From CBDCVO01 sp965223085 (lineage in GTDB: Bacteria > Pseudomonadota > Gammaproteobacteria > Ga0077536): DNA of 64,000 nt. Below the pieces are notes generated by a model. That model had not been told where the DNA came from. It ran no database searches and saw nothing but the letters and a program-made list of their open reading frames with translations. A program made the translations under genes and the position numbers. Shown here piece after piece: positions 9,044-18,531 of this stretch. The stretch spans positions 1,240,001 through 1,304,000 of the forward strand of contig OZ244981.1 of NCBI GenBank assembly GCA_965223085.1. Direction: 5' to 3'. Position 1 is the first letter of the stretch. Each line of letters begins with the position of its first letter.

Positions 9044-10075
9044 GTGCTCTTTTTTGCAAGCGACAACACCGCCGGCGTACATCCGGCAATACTGCACGCG
9101 ATCGAAGTTGCAAATATCGGCGACACCCCGGCTTATGGCGCCGATGCGCACACCGAATCAGCGATAGACAAACTAAGAAGCGCCTTCGAATGCGATGCGG
9201 AAATCGTATTTGTGTTCAACGGTACGGGCGCGAACGTCGTTGCCATTTCCTCGCTAGCACGCCCCCATGAGGCCGTTTTGAGCGCTGCCTGCGCCCATCT
9301 CAACAACGACGAATGTGCGGCGCCGGAACGTTTTTTCGGTGGCAAAATCGTCCCACTGCCTCATTGCGACGGCAAAATTGCACCGTGCAGCGTAGCGCGA
9401 CTGTTGGCGCCCCAACGCGGTGTGCACCGCGCCCCGCCGCGCGTGTTATCCATTACTCAGCCAACCGAATTCGGAACTTTGTATCAACCACAAGAAATTG
9501 CCGAGCTCGCCGCGATCGCCCACGAAAACGATATGTTCCTGCACATGGATGGCGCCCGTTTGGCGAATGCTGCGGCGGCGTTGAATATAAGCCTAGGCGA
9601 CGCGAGTCATGCGCTCGGTGTTGATGTGCTGTCTTTCGGTGGCACCAAAAACGGGGCCTTGGCGGCTGAGGCGGTGCTTTTTTTCGAGCCGACCCTCGCC
9701 ACGATAGCGGCGTATATGCAAAAACAAACGATGCAATTAGCGTCGAAAATGCGGTTCGTCGCGGCCCAATTTAACGCCCTGTTCGAACACGAGCTATGGT
9801 TGCAGAACGCGCGTCATGCCAACGCCATGGCCGCGCGGCTCGCCGCCGGCATTGCAACGACGCACGCAGTCGAGTTGCTGTGTCCCGTGGCAACGAACGC
9901 CCTGTTCGCGACGTTACCGAGCAACGCCATCTCCCGTCTCCAAGAGCAGGCGCAATTCTATGTCTGGGATGCGCATGAAAATAGCGTTCGTTGGATGACG
10001 TCGTACGCAACGACAGCGGTGCAAGTGGACGCCTTCGTGAAGTTAATTAGGCACGCTTGCCGCGATGAATGTTAA
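9044..10075 (+). CDS. Low-specificity threonine aldolase-like PLP enzyme
   Basis: 343 residues of fold-type I PLP enzyme in the threonine aldolase/beta-eliminating lyase family, which cleaves L-threonine or allo-threonine to glycine and acetaldehyde. Visible signatures are the N-terminal FASDNTAGVHPAI, the substrate-loop segment YGADAHT, the Asp contacting the PLP ring nitrogen in LHMDGARLANA, and the Schiff-base Lys in SFGGTKNGAL. The GTG start at 9044 is preceded by GAAGGT. It stands alone on the plus strand after element A. A specific gene name is not justified, since tyrosine-phenol-lyase-like relatives share these motifs. Confidence 0.85.
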   Translation: MLFFASDNTAGVHPAILHAIEVANIGDTPAYGADAHTESAIDKLRSAFECDAEIVFVFNGTGANVVAISSLARPHEAVLSAACAHLNNDECAAPERFFGGKIVPLPHCDGKIAPCSVARLLAPQRGVHRAPPRVLSITQPTEFGTLYQPQEIAELAAIAHENDMFLHMDGARLANAAAALNISLGDASHALGVDVLSFGGTKNGALAAEAVLFFEPTLATIAAYMQKQTMQLASKMRFVAAQFNALFEHELWLQNARHANAMAARLAAGIATTHAVELLCPVATNALFATLPSNAISRLQEQAQFYVWDAHENSVRWMTSYATTAVQVDAFVKLIRHACRDEC

Positions 10076-10415
10076 AAAGTGCGGGGTTTATCTCATATTC
10101 AGTACACAGGTGATCGTTAAATTCAGTGTCTTAATGAGCTAGGGTTAAAAGCGCTAGCCTGCCTCGGCCACGTTACGGAAACCTGAATAAATCCGCTAAC
10201 GGCTTAGGCAGCGCTGTAGAAAATAAGCTGTAGTAAACAAGCAGGCACAACTCACGTAAACGGCAAATGTTCGCGAAACACTTGGGGAAAATCTAACACC
10301 GCAGCCCGTGACCAGCGCTTAAACTGCTAGGTAGGCAGATGTGAATACTAGCGTTTGCGCCCGCTGCGGTACGGTGGCGCCACGATGTTTCGGAACATTA
10401 CATAGGAACTGATCG
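10076..10415. other. Intergenic region, 340 bp, no gene seen
   Basis: No credible coding frame or RNA gene. It contains AT-rich stretches and a partial inverted repeat (GCGCTAGCCTGCC near 10150 against GGCTTAGGCAGCGC near 10201). It must hold the promoter of the DUF1800/DUF1501 pair, whose ribosome site AGGAAC precedes 10416. I cannot place the promoter with confidence. Confidence 0.5.
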
Positions 10416-12515
10416 ATGGCAAACTTCGACGCGGCCCGTATAACTTCCTGCGTTTTTTTCCGGACGATAAACTTGCTCGTTAGAAAAAGCGTTCTCATGA
10501 GCTTGTTGGTATCGTTTAGCACCGTAACTTTTGCGGCCGACAGCGACGGTGACGGGGTAGCTGATCATCTCGACAATTGCAGTGAAGTCGTCAACCCCGC
10601 GCAACGCGATAGCGACAATGATGGCTTCGGTAATCGCTGCGACACCGATTTAAGCAACGATAACGTCACTGACGGTCGTGATATCGGCATATTCCGTGCT
10701 GCGTTCGGTACTTCGGATCCGCATGCAGATTTCAACGGGGACGGCACCGTCGACCCGGCTGATATTGGTTACATACGCCAATACTTGGGTGAACCGCCCG
10801 GTCCCGGCGCCGTGCCACCAACAGACGTGCTCGATGCCGAAGCCTCTCGTTTTTTAGCCCAGGCGACGTTCGGACCCCGTGCCGAGGATATCGATAATTT
10901 AAAAAATCTAAACGATTACGACGCTTGGTTGAACACGCAATTTGGCCTCAACCCCAGCTTACTGCTGCCTAAGTCACGAGCGATTTATCAAGCGTATTAC
11001 GCAGCTTGTGTCGCGAATCCTCCACCGCAGGACGTCTATCGACAACCCCCGCAAGCTTGGGATTGTCCTGAGACGGAAGTCCGTTCGCTCAACGAGATTG
11101 TCGACACTTATCACGATTATTTTCGTTTTGTATGGTGGGAGAACGCGATAGAAGCACCCGATCAGTTGCGCCAACGCGTCGCGTTTGCGCTGAGCCAAAT
11201 TCTCGTTGTCTCTAGCCAATCTGCCGATTTGTCTGACTCGGGATTTGGTTTGGCCGCCTACTACGACGTGTTGTTAAGGCACGCCTTCGGCAATTACAGA
11301 GACTTGCTGGAAGAGGTTACATTGCACCCAGTCATGGGCTTATACCTGAGTATGGCGCGCAACGAAAAAGCTGATCCTAGCCGTAACATTAGACCTGACG
11401 AAAACTACGCCCGTGAACTAATGCAATTGTTTACGATCGGCGTGCATGAATTGAACCTCGATGGCACTCCAATTCTCGATGGCCAAGGCGTTCCGATCCC
11501 AAGCTACAGTCAAGCGATCATTCAAGCCTTCGCGCGCACATTTACCGGTTGGAATTTTGCCAACTTAAATTGGTGGGACTGGCCCGGCGACGCGGACAAA
11601 ACTGTGGCGATGGTCGCGTGGGAGGAATACCACGACACCGAGCCTAAAACACTGCTCAACGGCGTTACGTTACCGGGAAGCCAAGCGGCCCTGGTTGATC
11701 TGCGCGCAGCACTAGACAATGTCTTTAACCATAGCAACGTAGGGCCTTTTCTCGCCTCCCAGCTCATCAAGCGCCTCACAACGAGCAACCCCTCACCGGC
11801 ATATGTGGCGCGCGTCGCCGCAGTATTCAACGATAATGGTAACGGCGTTCGCGGTGATTTACGGGCGGTCGTACGCGCTATTTTGCTCGACCATGAAGCT
11901 CGCAATGGCGTTGCACAACGACCCGAGTTCGGCAAATTACGCGAACCCGTGCTGCGTTTGTCGCATTTGTTCCGTGCCTTTGACGCCGTACCGCGACCCC
12001 AGAGCGACTGGGATCTTCCACCCGCGGTGTCGGCCTATAGCTCACCAGCGCAATGGAATATCCGCGATGTCCATAACGTCGCGGGTCAAAATGTCTTGCA
12101 CGCGCCTTCGGTGTTTAATTTTTTCAGACCCGACTACGCGCCACCGGGACCCATCGCAAACGCAGGTCTAGTGGGCCCCGAGTTTCAACTCGCGAGCGAG
12201 AACTTTGTCGTTGCCATGACCAACTTGCTCAACTTTCATGTGCAGGATGTTGAACCTGGCGAATATCAATACTGGAGTTATCTGCAACTCGATGATGAGC
12301 TCGCCTTAGTCGACCAGCCAAACAGACTGCTGGACCGACTCGATTTACTGTTAACTAACGGCACCATGTCCAACACGCTACGCGACCGGATCCTGAATCA
12401 CCTCCAGGATCCGAGCTTTGATTTCGAAGCCGACAAAGCAGTAGCCGACCTTGGCCGCGTGCGGGACGCGATCTCACTGATCATCAATTCACCCGAATAC
12501 TTGGTACAGAAGTAG
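10416..12515 (+). CDS. Secreted DUF1800 protein with N-terminal calcium-binding-type repeats
   Basis: 699 residues. A long N-region (residues 1-27) is followed by the hydrophobic MSLLVSFSTVTFA and a cleavage-like FAAD. Residues about 40-85 contain Asp-rich thrombospondin type 3-like repeats (DSDGDGVADHLDNC, DSDNDGFGNRCD). A dockerin/EF-hand-like pair follows (NDNVTDGRDIGIF, DFNGDGTVDPADIGYI). The rest is a DUF1800 domain, opening with the family's ASRFLAQATFGP and containing ENYARELMQLFTIGVHEL and ARTFTGWNF. The gene is followed 11 bp later by a DUF1501 gene, a recurrent pairing. The family function is not established; secretion and calcium binding are inferred. The ATG at 10497 is an alternative start. 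Confidence 0.85.
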   Translation: MANFDAARITSCVFFRTINLLVRKSVLMSLLVSFSTVTFAADSDGDGVADHLDNCSEVVNPAQRDSDNDGFGNRCDTDLSNDNVTDGRDIGIFRAAFGTSDPHADFNGDGTVDPADIGYIRQYLGEPPGPGAVPPTDVLDAEASRFLAQATFGPRAEDIDNLKNLNDYDAWLNTQFGLNPSLLLPKSRAIYQAYYAACVANPPPQDVYRQPPQAWDCPETEVRSLNEIVDTYHDYFRFVWWENAIEAPDQLRQRVAFALSQILVVSSQSADLSDSGFGLAAYYDVLLRHAFGNYRDLLEEVTLHPVMGLYLSMARNEKADPSRNIRPDENYARELMQLFTIGVHELNLDGTPILDGQGVPIPSYSQAIIQAFARTFTGWNFANLNWWDWPGDADKTVAMVAWEEYHDTEPKTLLNGVTLPGSQAALVDLRAALDNVFNHSNVGPFLASQLIKRLTTSNPSPAYVARVAAVFNDNGNGVRGDLRAVVRAILLDHEARNGVAQRPEFGKLREPVLRLSHLFRAFDAVPRPQSDWDLPPAVSAYSSPAQWNIRDVHNVAGQNVLHAPSVFNFFRPDYAPPGPIANAGLVGPEFQLASENFVVAMTNLLNFHVQDVEPGEYQYWSYLQLDDELALVDQPNRLLDRLDLLLTNGTMSNTLRDRILNHLQDPSFDFEADKAVADLGRVRDAISLIINSPEYLVQK

Positions 12516-12526
12516 GAGATCGCACC

Positions 12527-13984
12527 ATGAAGCATCACACAAAGCTGACCTGGGGGACTCCCGTTAACCCGGCGCGCCGCAAGTTTTTAGCACGAGCAGG
12601 TTCCGCCACCATGGGCTCCGCGCTCATGGCGACAGGGCAATTGCCACTGGCAGCACGGGCGCTCGCAGCGGGCAACTACAGTAATCTATCAGATTATAAG
12701 ACCCTCGTGTGTGTCTTCCTCGATGGCGGCAACGATAACCATAACGCGTTCGCGCCCTATCAACTCGCCGACTACAACCGCTATGCGGCAATCCGTCAGG
12801 GGCTCGCCATTCCACGTAATGAGTTGCTAGCGGGCGTCGGTAACGAGGTCGGATTTCATCCCGGTCTCAGCGGCCTGCGAACTTTGTTCAATGAACACAA
12901 ACTCGCGCTCGTGCGCAACGTCGGGAATTTGTTCGAAGCGATGGTGCCTGGGGATTTATTTAACTATTACGAAACCGGCAGTGCGACCGTCGCGATCCCG
13001 CCCGATTTGTTTTCGCATTCACACCAAACCGCACTGATTCAGCTCAACTTCGTACCCACGCCTGGCAGCAATCCCGCGGGTTGGGGCGGCTTAATCACCG
13101 ATCGGCTCGCGGCCGCGAACGTGAATCCAGATCTGCCGTCGTCATTCACCATTTCCGGCACCAACCTGTGGCAAACTGGGATTACAACTCAACCTTTTAG
13201 CTTGCAAGGAGGGCAGGCGATCCCGAGCTTCGAAACATTCGACGGTACCCAATGGCCCTATTGGGAGCCGGCGCGCTCGACGGCGTGGGCAAATATTATT
13301 GCCCAACCCCATGCACACCCCTTGGAAGCGCAAGCGGCACACACCTTAACGGGCACTAAAGAGCGGTCCGATCTTTTGCGCAACGCTTTAGCAAACGCAC
13401 CGAGCTTGAACACGCCCTACGACTCGGACAACTGGTTCGCCGAAGAACTTCGCAGTATTGCGAAGTTGATCGCGATCCGAGAATCAGTCGGTATGCGCCG
13501 CCAAATCTTCTACGTGCAACTCGGCGGTTTTGATACACATGCGAACCATCTCAATTGGCATGCGGAACAGCTGGCGAGGCTAAATGGTGGCTTGTACAGC
13601 TTTCAACGTACGCTGGAGGAAATCGGTGTGACGGATACGGTAACGACCTTCACGTTCTCCGAGTTCGGCCGTACCCTGACGATAAACGGTGATGGTACCG
13701 ATCATGCTTGGGCCGGTGACCATATCGTCATGGGCGGTGCTGTTGACGGGGGCAAATCGCACGGTACGCCGATCACTTACAGCGATGTAAATACCGGGGA
13801 GCATTGGGGCGAAACACTATTTGGCGACACCGACGTCGGTTCCGGTCGATTCATCCCAGAATCTTCCATCGACCAATACGGCGCAACGCTGGCACGATGG
13901 ATGGGGATCACCCCGGCTGATCTCAGCGTAATCTTCCCCAACCTCGGTAATTTCTCCCTTCAAGACCTCGGTTTCATGTTGTAA
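12527..13984 (+). CDS. DUF1501 protein with a Tat signal
   Basis: 485 residues. The N-terminus has ARRKFLARAG followed by an Ala/Gly-rich hydrophobic stretch ending ARALAAG, a twin-arginine-type export signal; tatABC lies at 25-26.5 kb. The body carries DUF1501 (sulfatase-like fold) motifs: VCVFLDGGNDNHNAF, VQLGGFDTHANH, TFSEFGRTLTINGDGTDHAWAGDHIVMGG. The fold resembles alkaline phosphatase/sulfatase enzymes, but the substrate is unknown. The 11-bp gap from the DUF1800 gene implies one transcript, and both products should be exported, one by Tat and one by Sec. Confidence 0.88.
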   Translation: MKHHTKLTWGTPVNPARRKFLARAGSATMGSALMATGQLPLAARALAAGNYSNLSDYKTLVCVFLDGGNDNHNAFAPYQLADYNRYAAIRQGLAIPRNELLAGVGNEVGFHPGLSGLRTLFNEHKLALVRNVGNLFEAMVPGDLFNYYETGSATVAIPPDLFSHSHQTALIQLNFVPTPGSNPAGWGGLITDRLAAANVNPDLPSSFTISGTNLWQTGITTQPFSLQGGQAIPSFETFDGTQWPYWEPARSTAWANIIAQPHAHPLEAQAAHTLTGTKERSDLLRNALANAPSLNTPYDSDNWFAEELRSIAKLIAIRESVGMRRQIFYVQLGGFDTHANHLNWHAEQLARLNGGLYSFQRTLEEIGVTDTVTTFTFSEFGRTLTINGDGTDHAWAGDHIVMGGAVDGGKSHGTPITYSDVNTGEHWGETLFGDTDVGSGRFIPESSIDQYGATLARWMGITPADLSVIFPNLGNFSLQDLGFML

Positions 13985-14081
13985 CGTAAGCGTGCCGGGT
14001 GCTCTTTTTTCAATGTCACGCCAGGTCCCAAACGTGGTAGGGTGATTACGTTTTCGCGGCCCCGTAATAGAGGAATAGGCC

Positions 14082-14468
14082 TTGGTCATATCGTTGAGTT
14101 CCGAGAACCTTCCGGCCCCCGTCTTCCGCTACAGCCCACTGGTAAAAGCCGGACCATTCTTCAAGACAGCGGGCATGATTGCGCTCGATGCGCAAACCGG
14201 CGAACTCATTTCCGGTGGCGCCGGCGCTGAAACGGCAAAGATCCTCGCCAATCTGTCGAGTGCGCTGCCAGACTTTGATTTGACCTTAAGCGATTTGGTT
14301 TCGGCGCATATCTTCACGACCGACATGTCTGCGTTTCCTGCTATCAACCTCGCTTGGGAGAAAGTATTTTCAGCCGACGGCCACCTCCCGGCACGCACCG
14401 CTGTCGGTGTAGCGGCGTTGCCGCTGGGCGCGGCGGTCGAGATGGAGTTTATATTGTACAAAGCCTGA
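14082..14468 (+). CDS. RidA/YjgF/UK114-family protein
   Basis: 128 residues, a normal RidA length. Family members deaminate reactive enamine/imine intermediates such as 2-aminoacrylate. The features are GPFFKTAGMIALD, LSDLVSAHIFTTDM, and ARTAVGVAALPLGAAVEMEFI, where the Arg is the substrate-contacting residue in active RidA proteins. The TTG start at 14082 is chosen for the upstream AGAGGA. RidA often protects PLP enzymes such as threonine dehydratase, which is encoded at 22.8 kb, but they are not co-transcribed here. Activity is inferred from family. Confidence 0.85.
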   Translation: MVISLSSENLPAPVFRYSPLVKAGPFFKTAGMIALDAQTGELISGGAGAETAKILANLSSALPDFDLTLSDLVSAHIFTTDMSAFPAINLAWEKVFSADGHLPARTAVGVAALPLGAAVEMEFILYKA

Positions 14469-14485
14469 AGCGCGCGGCTTGCTCA

Positions 14486-14929
14486 TTACTTTCCTGAGCG
14501 ATCCGCAACCATGCGTAACGCCACGCGTAAATGCTGATATTTCCATTCTCCATTGATTTTCACGTAGTCATCGTCGTAGCGTAACGCCAACCACTTTTCA
14601 TCGTTCGTCTCGGCATAAGTCCACGGACCCATGATGTACCAAACACCTGTGGCACGTTCACGTTCGACGTTGATAATGGGATTCATAATGTTGTGCTGGG
14701 AAAAACTAAACATCTGTTGAAACCCGCTGAATAGCGCGCGAATTTCGTCGTGACCCTGAGCGCGACCAAAGTCTTCGCTTTCCCAAATAGCGTCTTCAGC
14801 AAACACCGACGCGATCCGATCCGGATTATGCATGTCGTCACAAATTTCGCAGTAGCGCGCTTTAAGTTGTTTAATAGCTTCGATGTCTTCGATGCGTGTG
14901 ATGCGTTTATCTAACTCCGCTAAGTCCAT
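14486..14929 (-). CDS. NTF2-like (SnoaL_4-type) protein
   Basis: 147 residues. It has the pattern of small NTF2-fold proteins: IEDIEAIKQLKARYCEICD at the start, a middle DAIWESEDFGRAQGHDEIRALF and the C-terminal strand block DDDYVKINGEWKYQHLRVALRM. Members of this fold include dehydratases, ketosteroid isomerases and binding proteins, so no reaction can be assigned. It is convergent with the RidA gene (17 bp between stops) and follows the DUF58 operon end on the same strand. Confidence 0.8.
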   Translation of the reverse strand: MDLAELDKRITRIEDIEAIKQLKARYCEICDDMHNPDRIASVFAEDAIWESEDFGRAQGHDEIRALFSGFQQMFSFSQHNIMNPIINVERERATGVWYIMGPWTYAETNDEKWLALRYDDDYVKINGEWKYQHLRVALRMVADRSGK

Positions 14930-15035
14930 AATTACCTCCCTTTAGGCTCTATTTGCTTGCTTAATTCGCAGCCTATTTTCTCACACGAGCGTGTCGCAAA
15001 CCTAAGACCGGACTGTTATTCCGCGCGGCCGTACT

Positions 15036-16340
15036 TCACAGCACGCCGCTGCGCTTAACTTCGTAGTAATGGTTGATTAATGCGATTGGCAGTTTCGCTG
15101 CCTGACAGTCGATCACGTTTACGTGATGGTGACGCAAAACTTGATGGTGGCGGCGACGCGCAGCTAGATAGCTGTTGACGGCATGAAAGCGCAGCGCATC
15201 ATCGATATCGGCGATCGGTGTGGCCAGCGTCTCGTCCAGTATCGCTTCGCGAAGATCAGCGACGACAACTAAGTGGCGCCGGCGCAGTTGCGCCACCGCT
15301 GGCACGAGTTCGGGTTGGTCTTCATCCCGGGTATTGGTGATTAATACCAGCAAGGCACGGCGGCGTTGACGGGCCATGAGCTCGGTCGCAGCGGTCATAT
15401 AGTCCGCGGGGCGCGCAGTTGCCTCGAGGTCGTATACCTGGTGCATCAAGCGCGGCACGGTGTCGCGCGATTTACGTGGGGCGACCCAACGCGGCGCTCC
15501 CGCGAATGACATCAACCCCACGGCATCACCTTGCGTTAAAGCGACATAGGATAACAACAACATCGCATTCAGCACTTGATCGAGGTGCGCGCGTCCGCGT
15601 TCTTCGTGGCGCATGCGGCGGCCGAGATCCAACAAAAACACGATCTGCTGGTCCCGCTCATCTTGGTACTCTTTTGATATCAACTTGCGAACACGGCTCG
15701 ACGCCTTCCAGTCAATTTGACGCAGCGCGTCACCAAGCCGGTATTCACGCAACTGATGAAACTCGTGACCCTCACCACGGCGGGGCTTTTGCCGCACGCC
15801 AATTTGGCTGAGGCGGTGGTCCGTCGCTAGCCAGGTATAACGGAAAATTTCCGCAAAGTTTGGATAGACCTTCACGTCGTTTTTTGCGGGTAGCAGGAGA
15901 CGTTTGTGCCACAAACGTAATGGTGTATCGACCAGTACATCGATATAACGGAAAGACGCGTCACCGCGGCGCTCGGGCTTCACTTCATAATGAATCTCCA
16001 CTGTGCCACCAGCAGGGATCAGGCATGCGGCGGTGAGATTTCGCGCCGCGAAGTGGGGTGGATAATGATCTGCCCAACGCGCTCCTAGGGAGCGCCCGCT
16101 CAAATTGCGCAGGGTGACGCTGACCGAACGCCATTCACCCCAGGGTAAGACCAGATCGACGTTACGTGCGGCGGCGAGCTGTGCCTGTTTTGTGCTCAGT
16201 GCCGCATCCACAACAGCCGTGGCGGCCAACACAATGCCGTACAGCTGCCACCAAAAGAGCAATGCGCTCAGCGCGGCACTCGCAGCACCCAAACCAACCC
16301 ACAGTGCCAAGGCGACCAACATCAAGCGGCTTGGTGTCAT
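15036..16340 (-). CDS. DUF58 (von Willebrand A-like) protein, last gene of MoxR operon
   Basis: 434 residues with two N-terminal membrane segments (residues about 5-45), then an Ig-like region and a DUF58 core marked by GEGHEFHQLREYRLGDALRQIDWKAS. The vWA strand reads FLLDLGRRM, so the classic DxSxS metal site is not complete. DUF58 proteins are encoded with MoxR ATPases and are thought to act with them in protein-complex maturation. Its start overlaps the MoxR stop by 4 bp (ATGA). It is the last gene of a six-gene cluster. Confidence 0.88.
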   Translation of the reverse strand: MTPSRLMLVALALWVGLGAASAALSALLFWWQLYGIVLAATAVVDAALSTKQAQLAAARNVDLVLPWGEWRSVSVTLRNLSGRSLGARWADHYPPHFAARNLTAACLIPAGGTVEIHYEVKPERRGDASFRYIDVLVDTPLRLWHKRLLLPAKNDVKVYPNFAEIFRYTWLATDHRLSQIGVRQKPRRGEGHEFHQLREYRLGDALRQIDWKASSRVRKLISKEYQDERDQQIVFLLDLGRRMRHEERGRAHLDQVLNAMLLLSYVALTQGDAVGLMSFAGAPRWVAPRKSRDTVPRLMHQVYDLEATARPADYMTAATELMARQRRRALLVLITNTRDEDQPELVPAVAQLRRRHLVVVADLREAILDETLATPIADIDDALRFHAVNSYLAARRRHHQVLRHHHVNVIDCQAAKLPIALINHYYEVKRSGVL

Positions 16341-17308
16341 CGGCGCGGGCTCTCTACTTGCACGAGCAGATCGGCGAGGACGGCGTCCGCACGCCGCCCT
16401 TCGATTTCAAAGTCGGCAGTCATTTTCACGCGATGACGAAATACCGAGATCGCGCAAGATTTCACATCGTGCGGTGTTACGTAATCGTTTCCATGCAGTA
16501 GGGCGTGGGCGCGTGCAGCGCGCAACAACGCAAGTGTGCCACGCGGTCCCGCGCCAGTCTCAATGCCGGGCCATGCGCGCGTAGCGCGAGCAATGCGCAC
16601 CGCATAGTTGATTATCTCCTCGTCGACCTCAAGCGCCGCCGCGCGGCGCTGAAACGCTAAGATTTCCGCAGGGTTACTTACTTCGCGCACGGGCTCTAGA
16701 TTAAGCGCATCGCCCACGGACCCGTGGGTGACCGCGCGTACGATCTCAGCCTCTTCATTCTCAGGCGGATAATCGATGAGAATATTGCATAAAAAGCGAT
16801 CGAGCTGTGCTTGCGGGAGCGGATACGTGCCTTCTTGCTCGAGCGGATTCTGGGTTGCCAATACCGCGTAAGGTTGGGCCACCTGATATGACTTACCTTC
16901 TATCGTTACCTGACCTTCCTGCATTACTTCGAGCAATGCCGCCTGCGTTTTTGCCGGCGCGCGATTGATTTCGTCCGCAAGAAGAAAGTTGCAAAACACC
17001 GGTCCTCTACGCACACGAAATTTTTCGCTGTGCATGTCGTACATCACGTGACCGCTTATATCGCTCGGCATGAGGTCGGGCGTAAACTGAATGCGGGAGA
17101 AATCCCCGCCGATCGCTTTTGCTAAGGCGCGCGCCAACAATGTTTTGCCCAAACCCGGCACACCCTCGATCAATGCATGTCCACCGGCGAGCAGACATAT
17201 CACAGTTTCTTCGACCACAGAACGTTGGCCGATTACCGTGGCCTCGACGCTGGACACGATGGCGTCGATCCGTGCTGCGACCTCCTCAGCAGCGGTAGAC
17301 GAATCCAT
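16337..17308 (-). CDS. MoxR-family AAA+ ATPase
   Basis: 323 residues, standard for MoxR. Walker A is GVPGLGKT, Walker B LLADEINRAP, sensor 1 is in the ATQNPLEQEGTYPLPQAQLDRF block, and the C-terminal lid ends DVKSCAISVFRHRVKMT. MoxR proteins are chaperone-like ATPases that partner with vWA/DUF58 proteins. The ATG at 17308 has a strong ribosome site (GGGGGAAGAG). It lies between the DUF4350 and DUF58 genes in one transcription unit. Confidence 0.93.
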   Translation of the reverse strand: MDSSTAAEEVAARIDAIVSSVEATVIGQRSVVEETVICLLAGGHALIEGVPGLGKTLLARALAKAIGGDFSRIQFTPDLMPSDISGHVMYDMHSEKFRVRRGPVFCNFLLADEINRAPAKTQAALLEVMQEGQVTIEGKSYQVAQPYAVLATQNPLEQEGTYPLPQAQLDRFLCNILIDYPPENEEAEIVRAVTHGSVGDALNLEPVREVSNPAEILAFQRRAAALEVDEEIINYAVRIARATRAWPGIETGAGPRGTLALLRAARAHALLHGNDYVTPHDVKSCAISVFRHRVKMTADFEIEGRRADAVLADLLVQVESPRR

Positions 17309-17325
17309 ACTCTTCCCCCAATTAG

Positions 17326-18531
17326 TTACTTGTTTGTATGGCTCTGCAAGCGTTGCATAGATGAACTGATGTTAACGAGATCGATCTCGCCGTCTATCGT
17401 CTGTTGAAAGGCGGCCTGAATTTGATCCGAGGAATAGCCAGATAAATCGGCAAGACGTTCTACTTGTTCCTGCACGGAAAGCTTTTTAAGGCTTGGATCA
17501 CGCCGCGACCATTGGCGTAGAATCTCGGCACGACTTGCATCGATCATTTGCCGATGTTCTCCGACGCGCCACAAATAATTTGCCGACGCATCAAGATGTT
17601 CCATGATGTCGCGGCGTGTTGTCGCGGTATCCTCCACCGGCCTACCAAACCGCGACATGTGGAAAGCGACTATGCCGATAAGCAAACAAATCATTGCGAT
17701 CGTCGCCGCGCTCGCATGTGTCATGATTATACGGATCAGAGAAGGAACTTCGGTGTCATAGAGTAACCACACCTTAAAATTGCTTGGCGATGATAACAAG
17801 TAACGCGCAAAGTACGCATTGTCGTAGTTTTTCAGGTTCGTATTCTTTAAGAATCCATTATCGCTTAGCACCGTAACGTGACCGGCGCCGACGGCGTATC
17901 GCAATAAATGGTAACGGGGTTCATCATCCAACTCGCCGTCAGCAAGTATCCCCCCAACAGCCTTCTCTAGATGGTCTACTAGGTAGCGCGCGTGTTCAAA
18001 TTCGACGCGTGCCGGCGGGTACTCTTCACCTAGCGCGACTTCTAAAGTTGCGTTAACCGAATCAGTGCCCTCGACGGCGGCCAGCGCTCCTGCCGCACGA
18101 TCGATATATAAAGCGGTGCCGAGTCGATCCAAAATCTTCTCGCCACTTTTGCCGAGCAAAGGGTCCCAGGCTAGCGTCGGTGCGACGATTAGCTGCCCTC
18201 CGGCCTGCAGCCAGGTCCACAACGCGGTTTCATGCACGGCGCCTAACGGCGCGCCACCATTGTTGAGAATGACGACGTCGTTCACCGCCGGCGCAACGTC
18301 GTGAAACACGCGCCCGACAACCGCCTCGACCTGGTAGTCATAGGCTTTGAGAAAGTACGTTAAGGCAAGAAAGGGATTGCGCCGCGCCTCGACGCTCATG
18401 TGCTCGCGCGAGACGATCGGACGACGCGAATAATTTTCCAAAAACCAGCGTGTGCCGAGCGCTATCGTGACGAGCACGGCGCCGATAATCATTAACGGCA
18501 GTGCACGATTCGTTACACCTTGCTTAGGCAT
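17326..18531 (-). CDS. DUF4350 membrane protein
   Basis: About 401 residues from the ATG at 18531, which overlaps the preceding stop by 8 bp; the longer frame to 18600 would overlap that gene by 77 bp. It has an N-terminal membrane anchor (PLMIIGAVLVTIALG), a soluble DUF4350-type domain (FLALTYFLKAYDYQVEAV; NDVVILNNGG; GQLIVAPTLAWDP), a second membrane segment (AATIAMICLLIGIVAF) and a cytoplasmic C-terminal domain with SANYLWRVGEHRQMIDASRAEI. Function unknown; the fold resembles glutamine-amidotransferase-like sensors. It is a conserved member of MoxR gene clusters. Confidence 0.82.
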   Translation of the reverse strand: MPKQGVTNRALPLMIIGAVLVTIALGTRWFLENYSRRPIVSREHMSVEARRNPFLALTYFLKAYDYQVEAVVGRVFHDVAPAVNDVVILNNGGAPLGAVHETALWTWLQAGGQLIVAPTLAWDPLLGKSGEKILDRLGTALYIDRAAGALAAVEGTDSVNATLEVALGEEYPPARVEFEHARYLVDHLEKAVGGILADGELDDEPRYHLLRYAVGAGHVTVLSDNGFLKNTNLKNYDNAYFARYLLSSPSNFKVWLLYDTEVPSLIRIIMTHASAATIAMICLLIGIVAFHMSRFGRPVEDTATTRRDIMEHLDASANYLWRVGEHRQMIDASRAEILRQWSRRDPSLKKLSVQEQVERLADLSGYSSDQIQAAFQQTIDGEIDLVNISSSMQRLQSHTNK

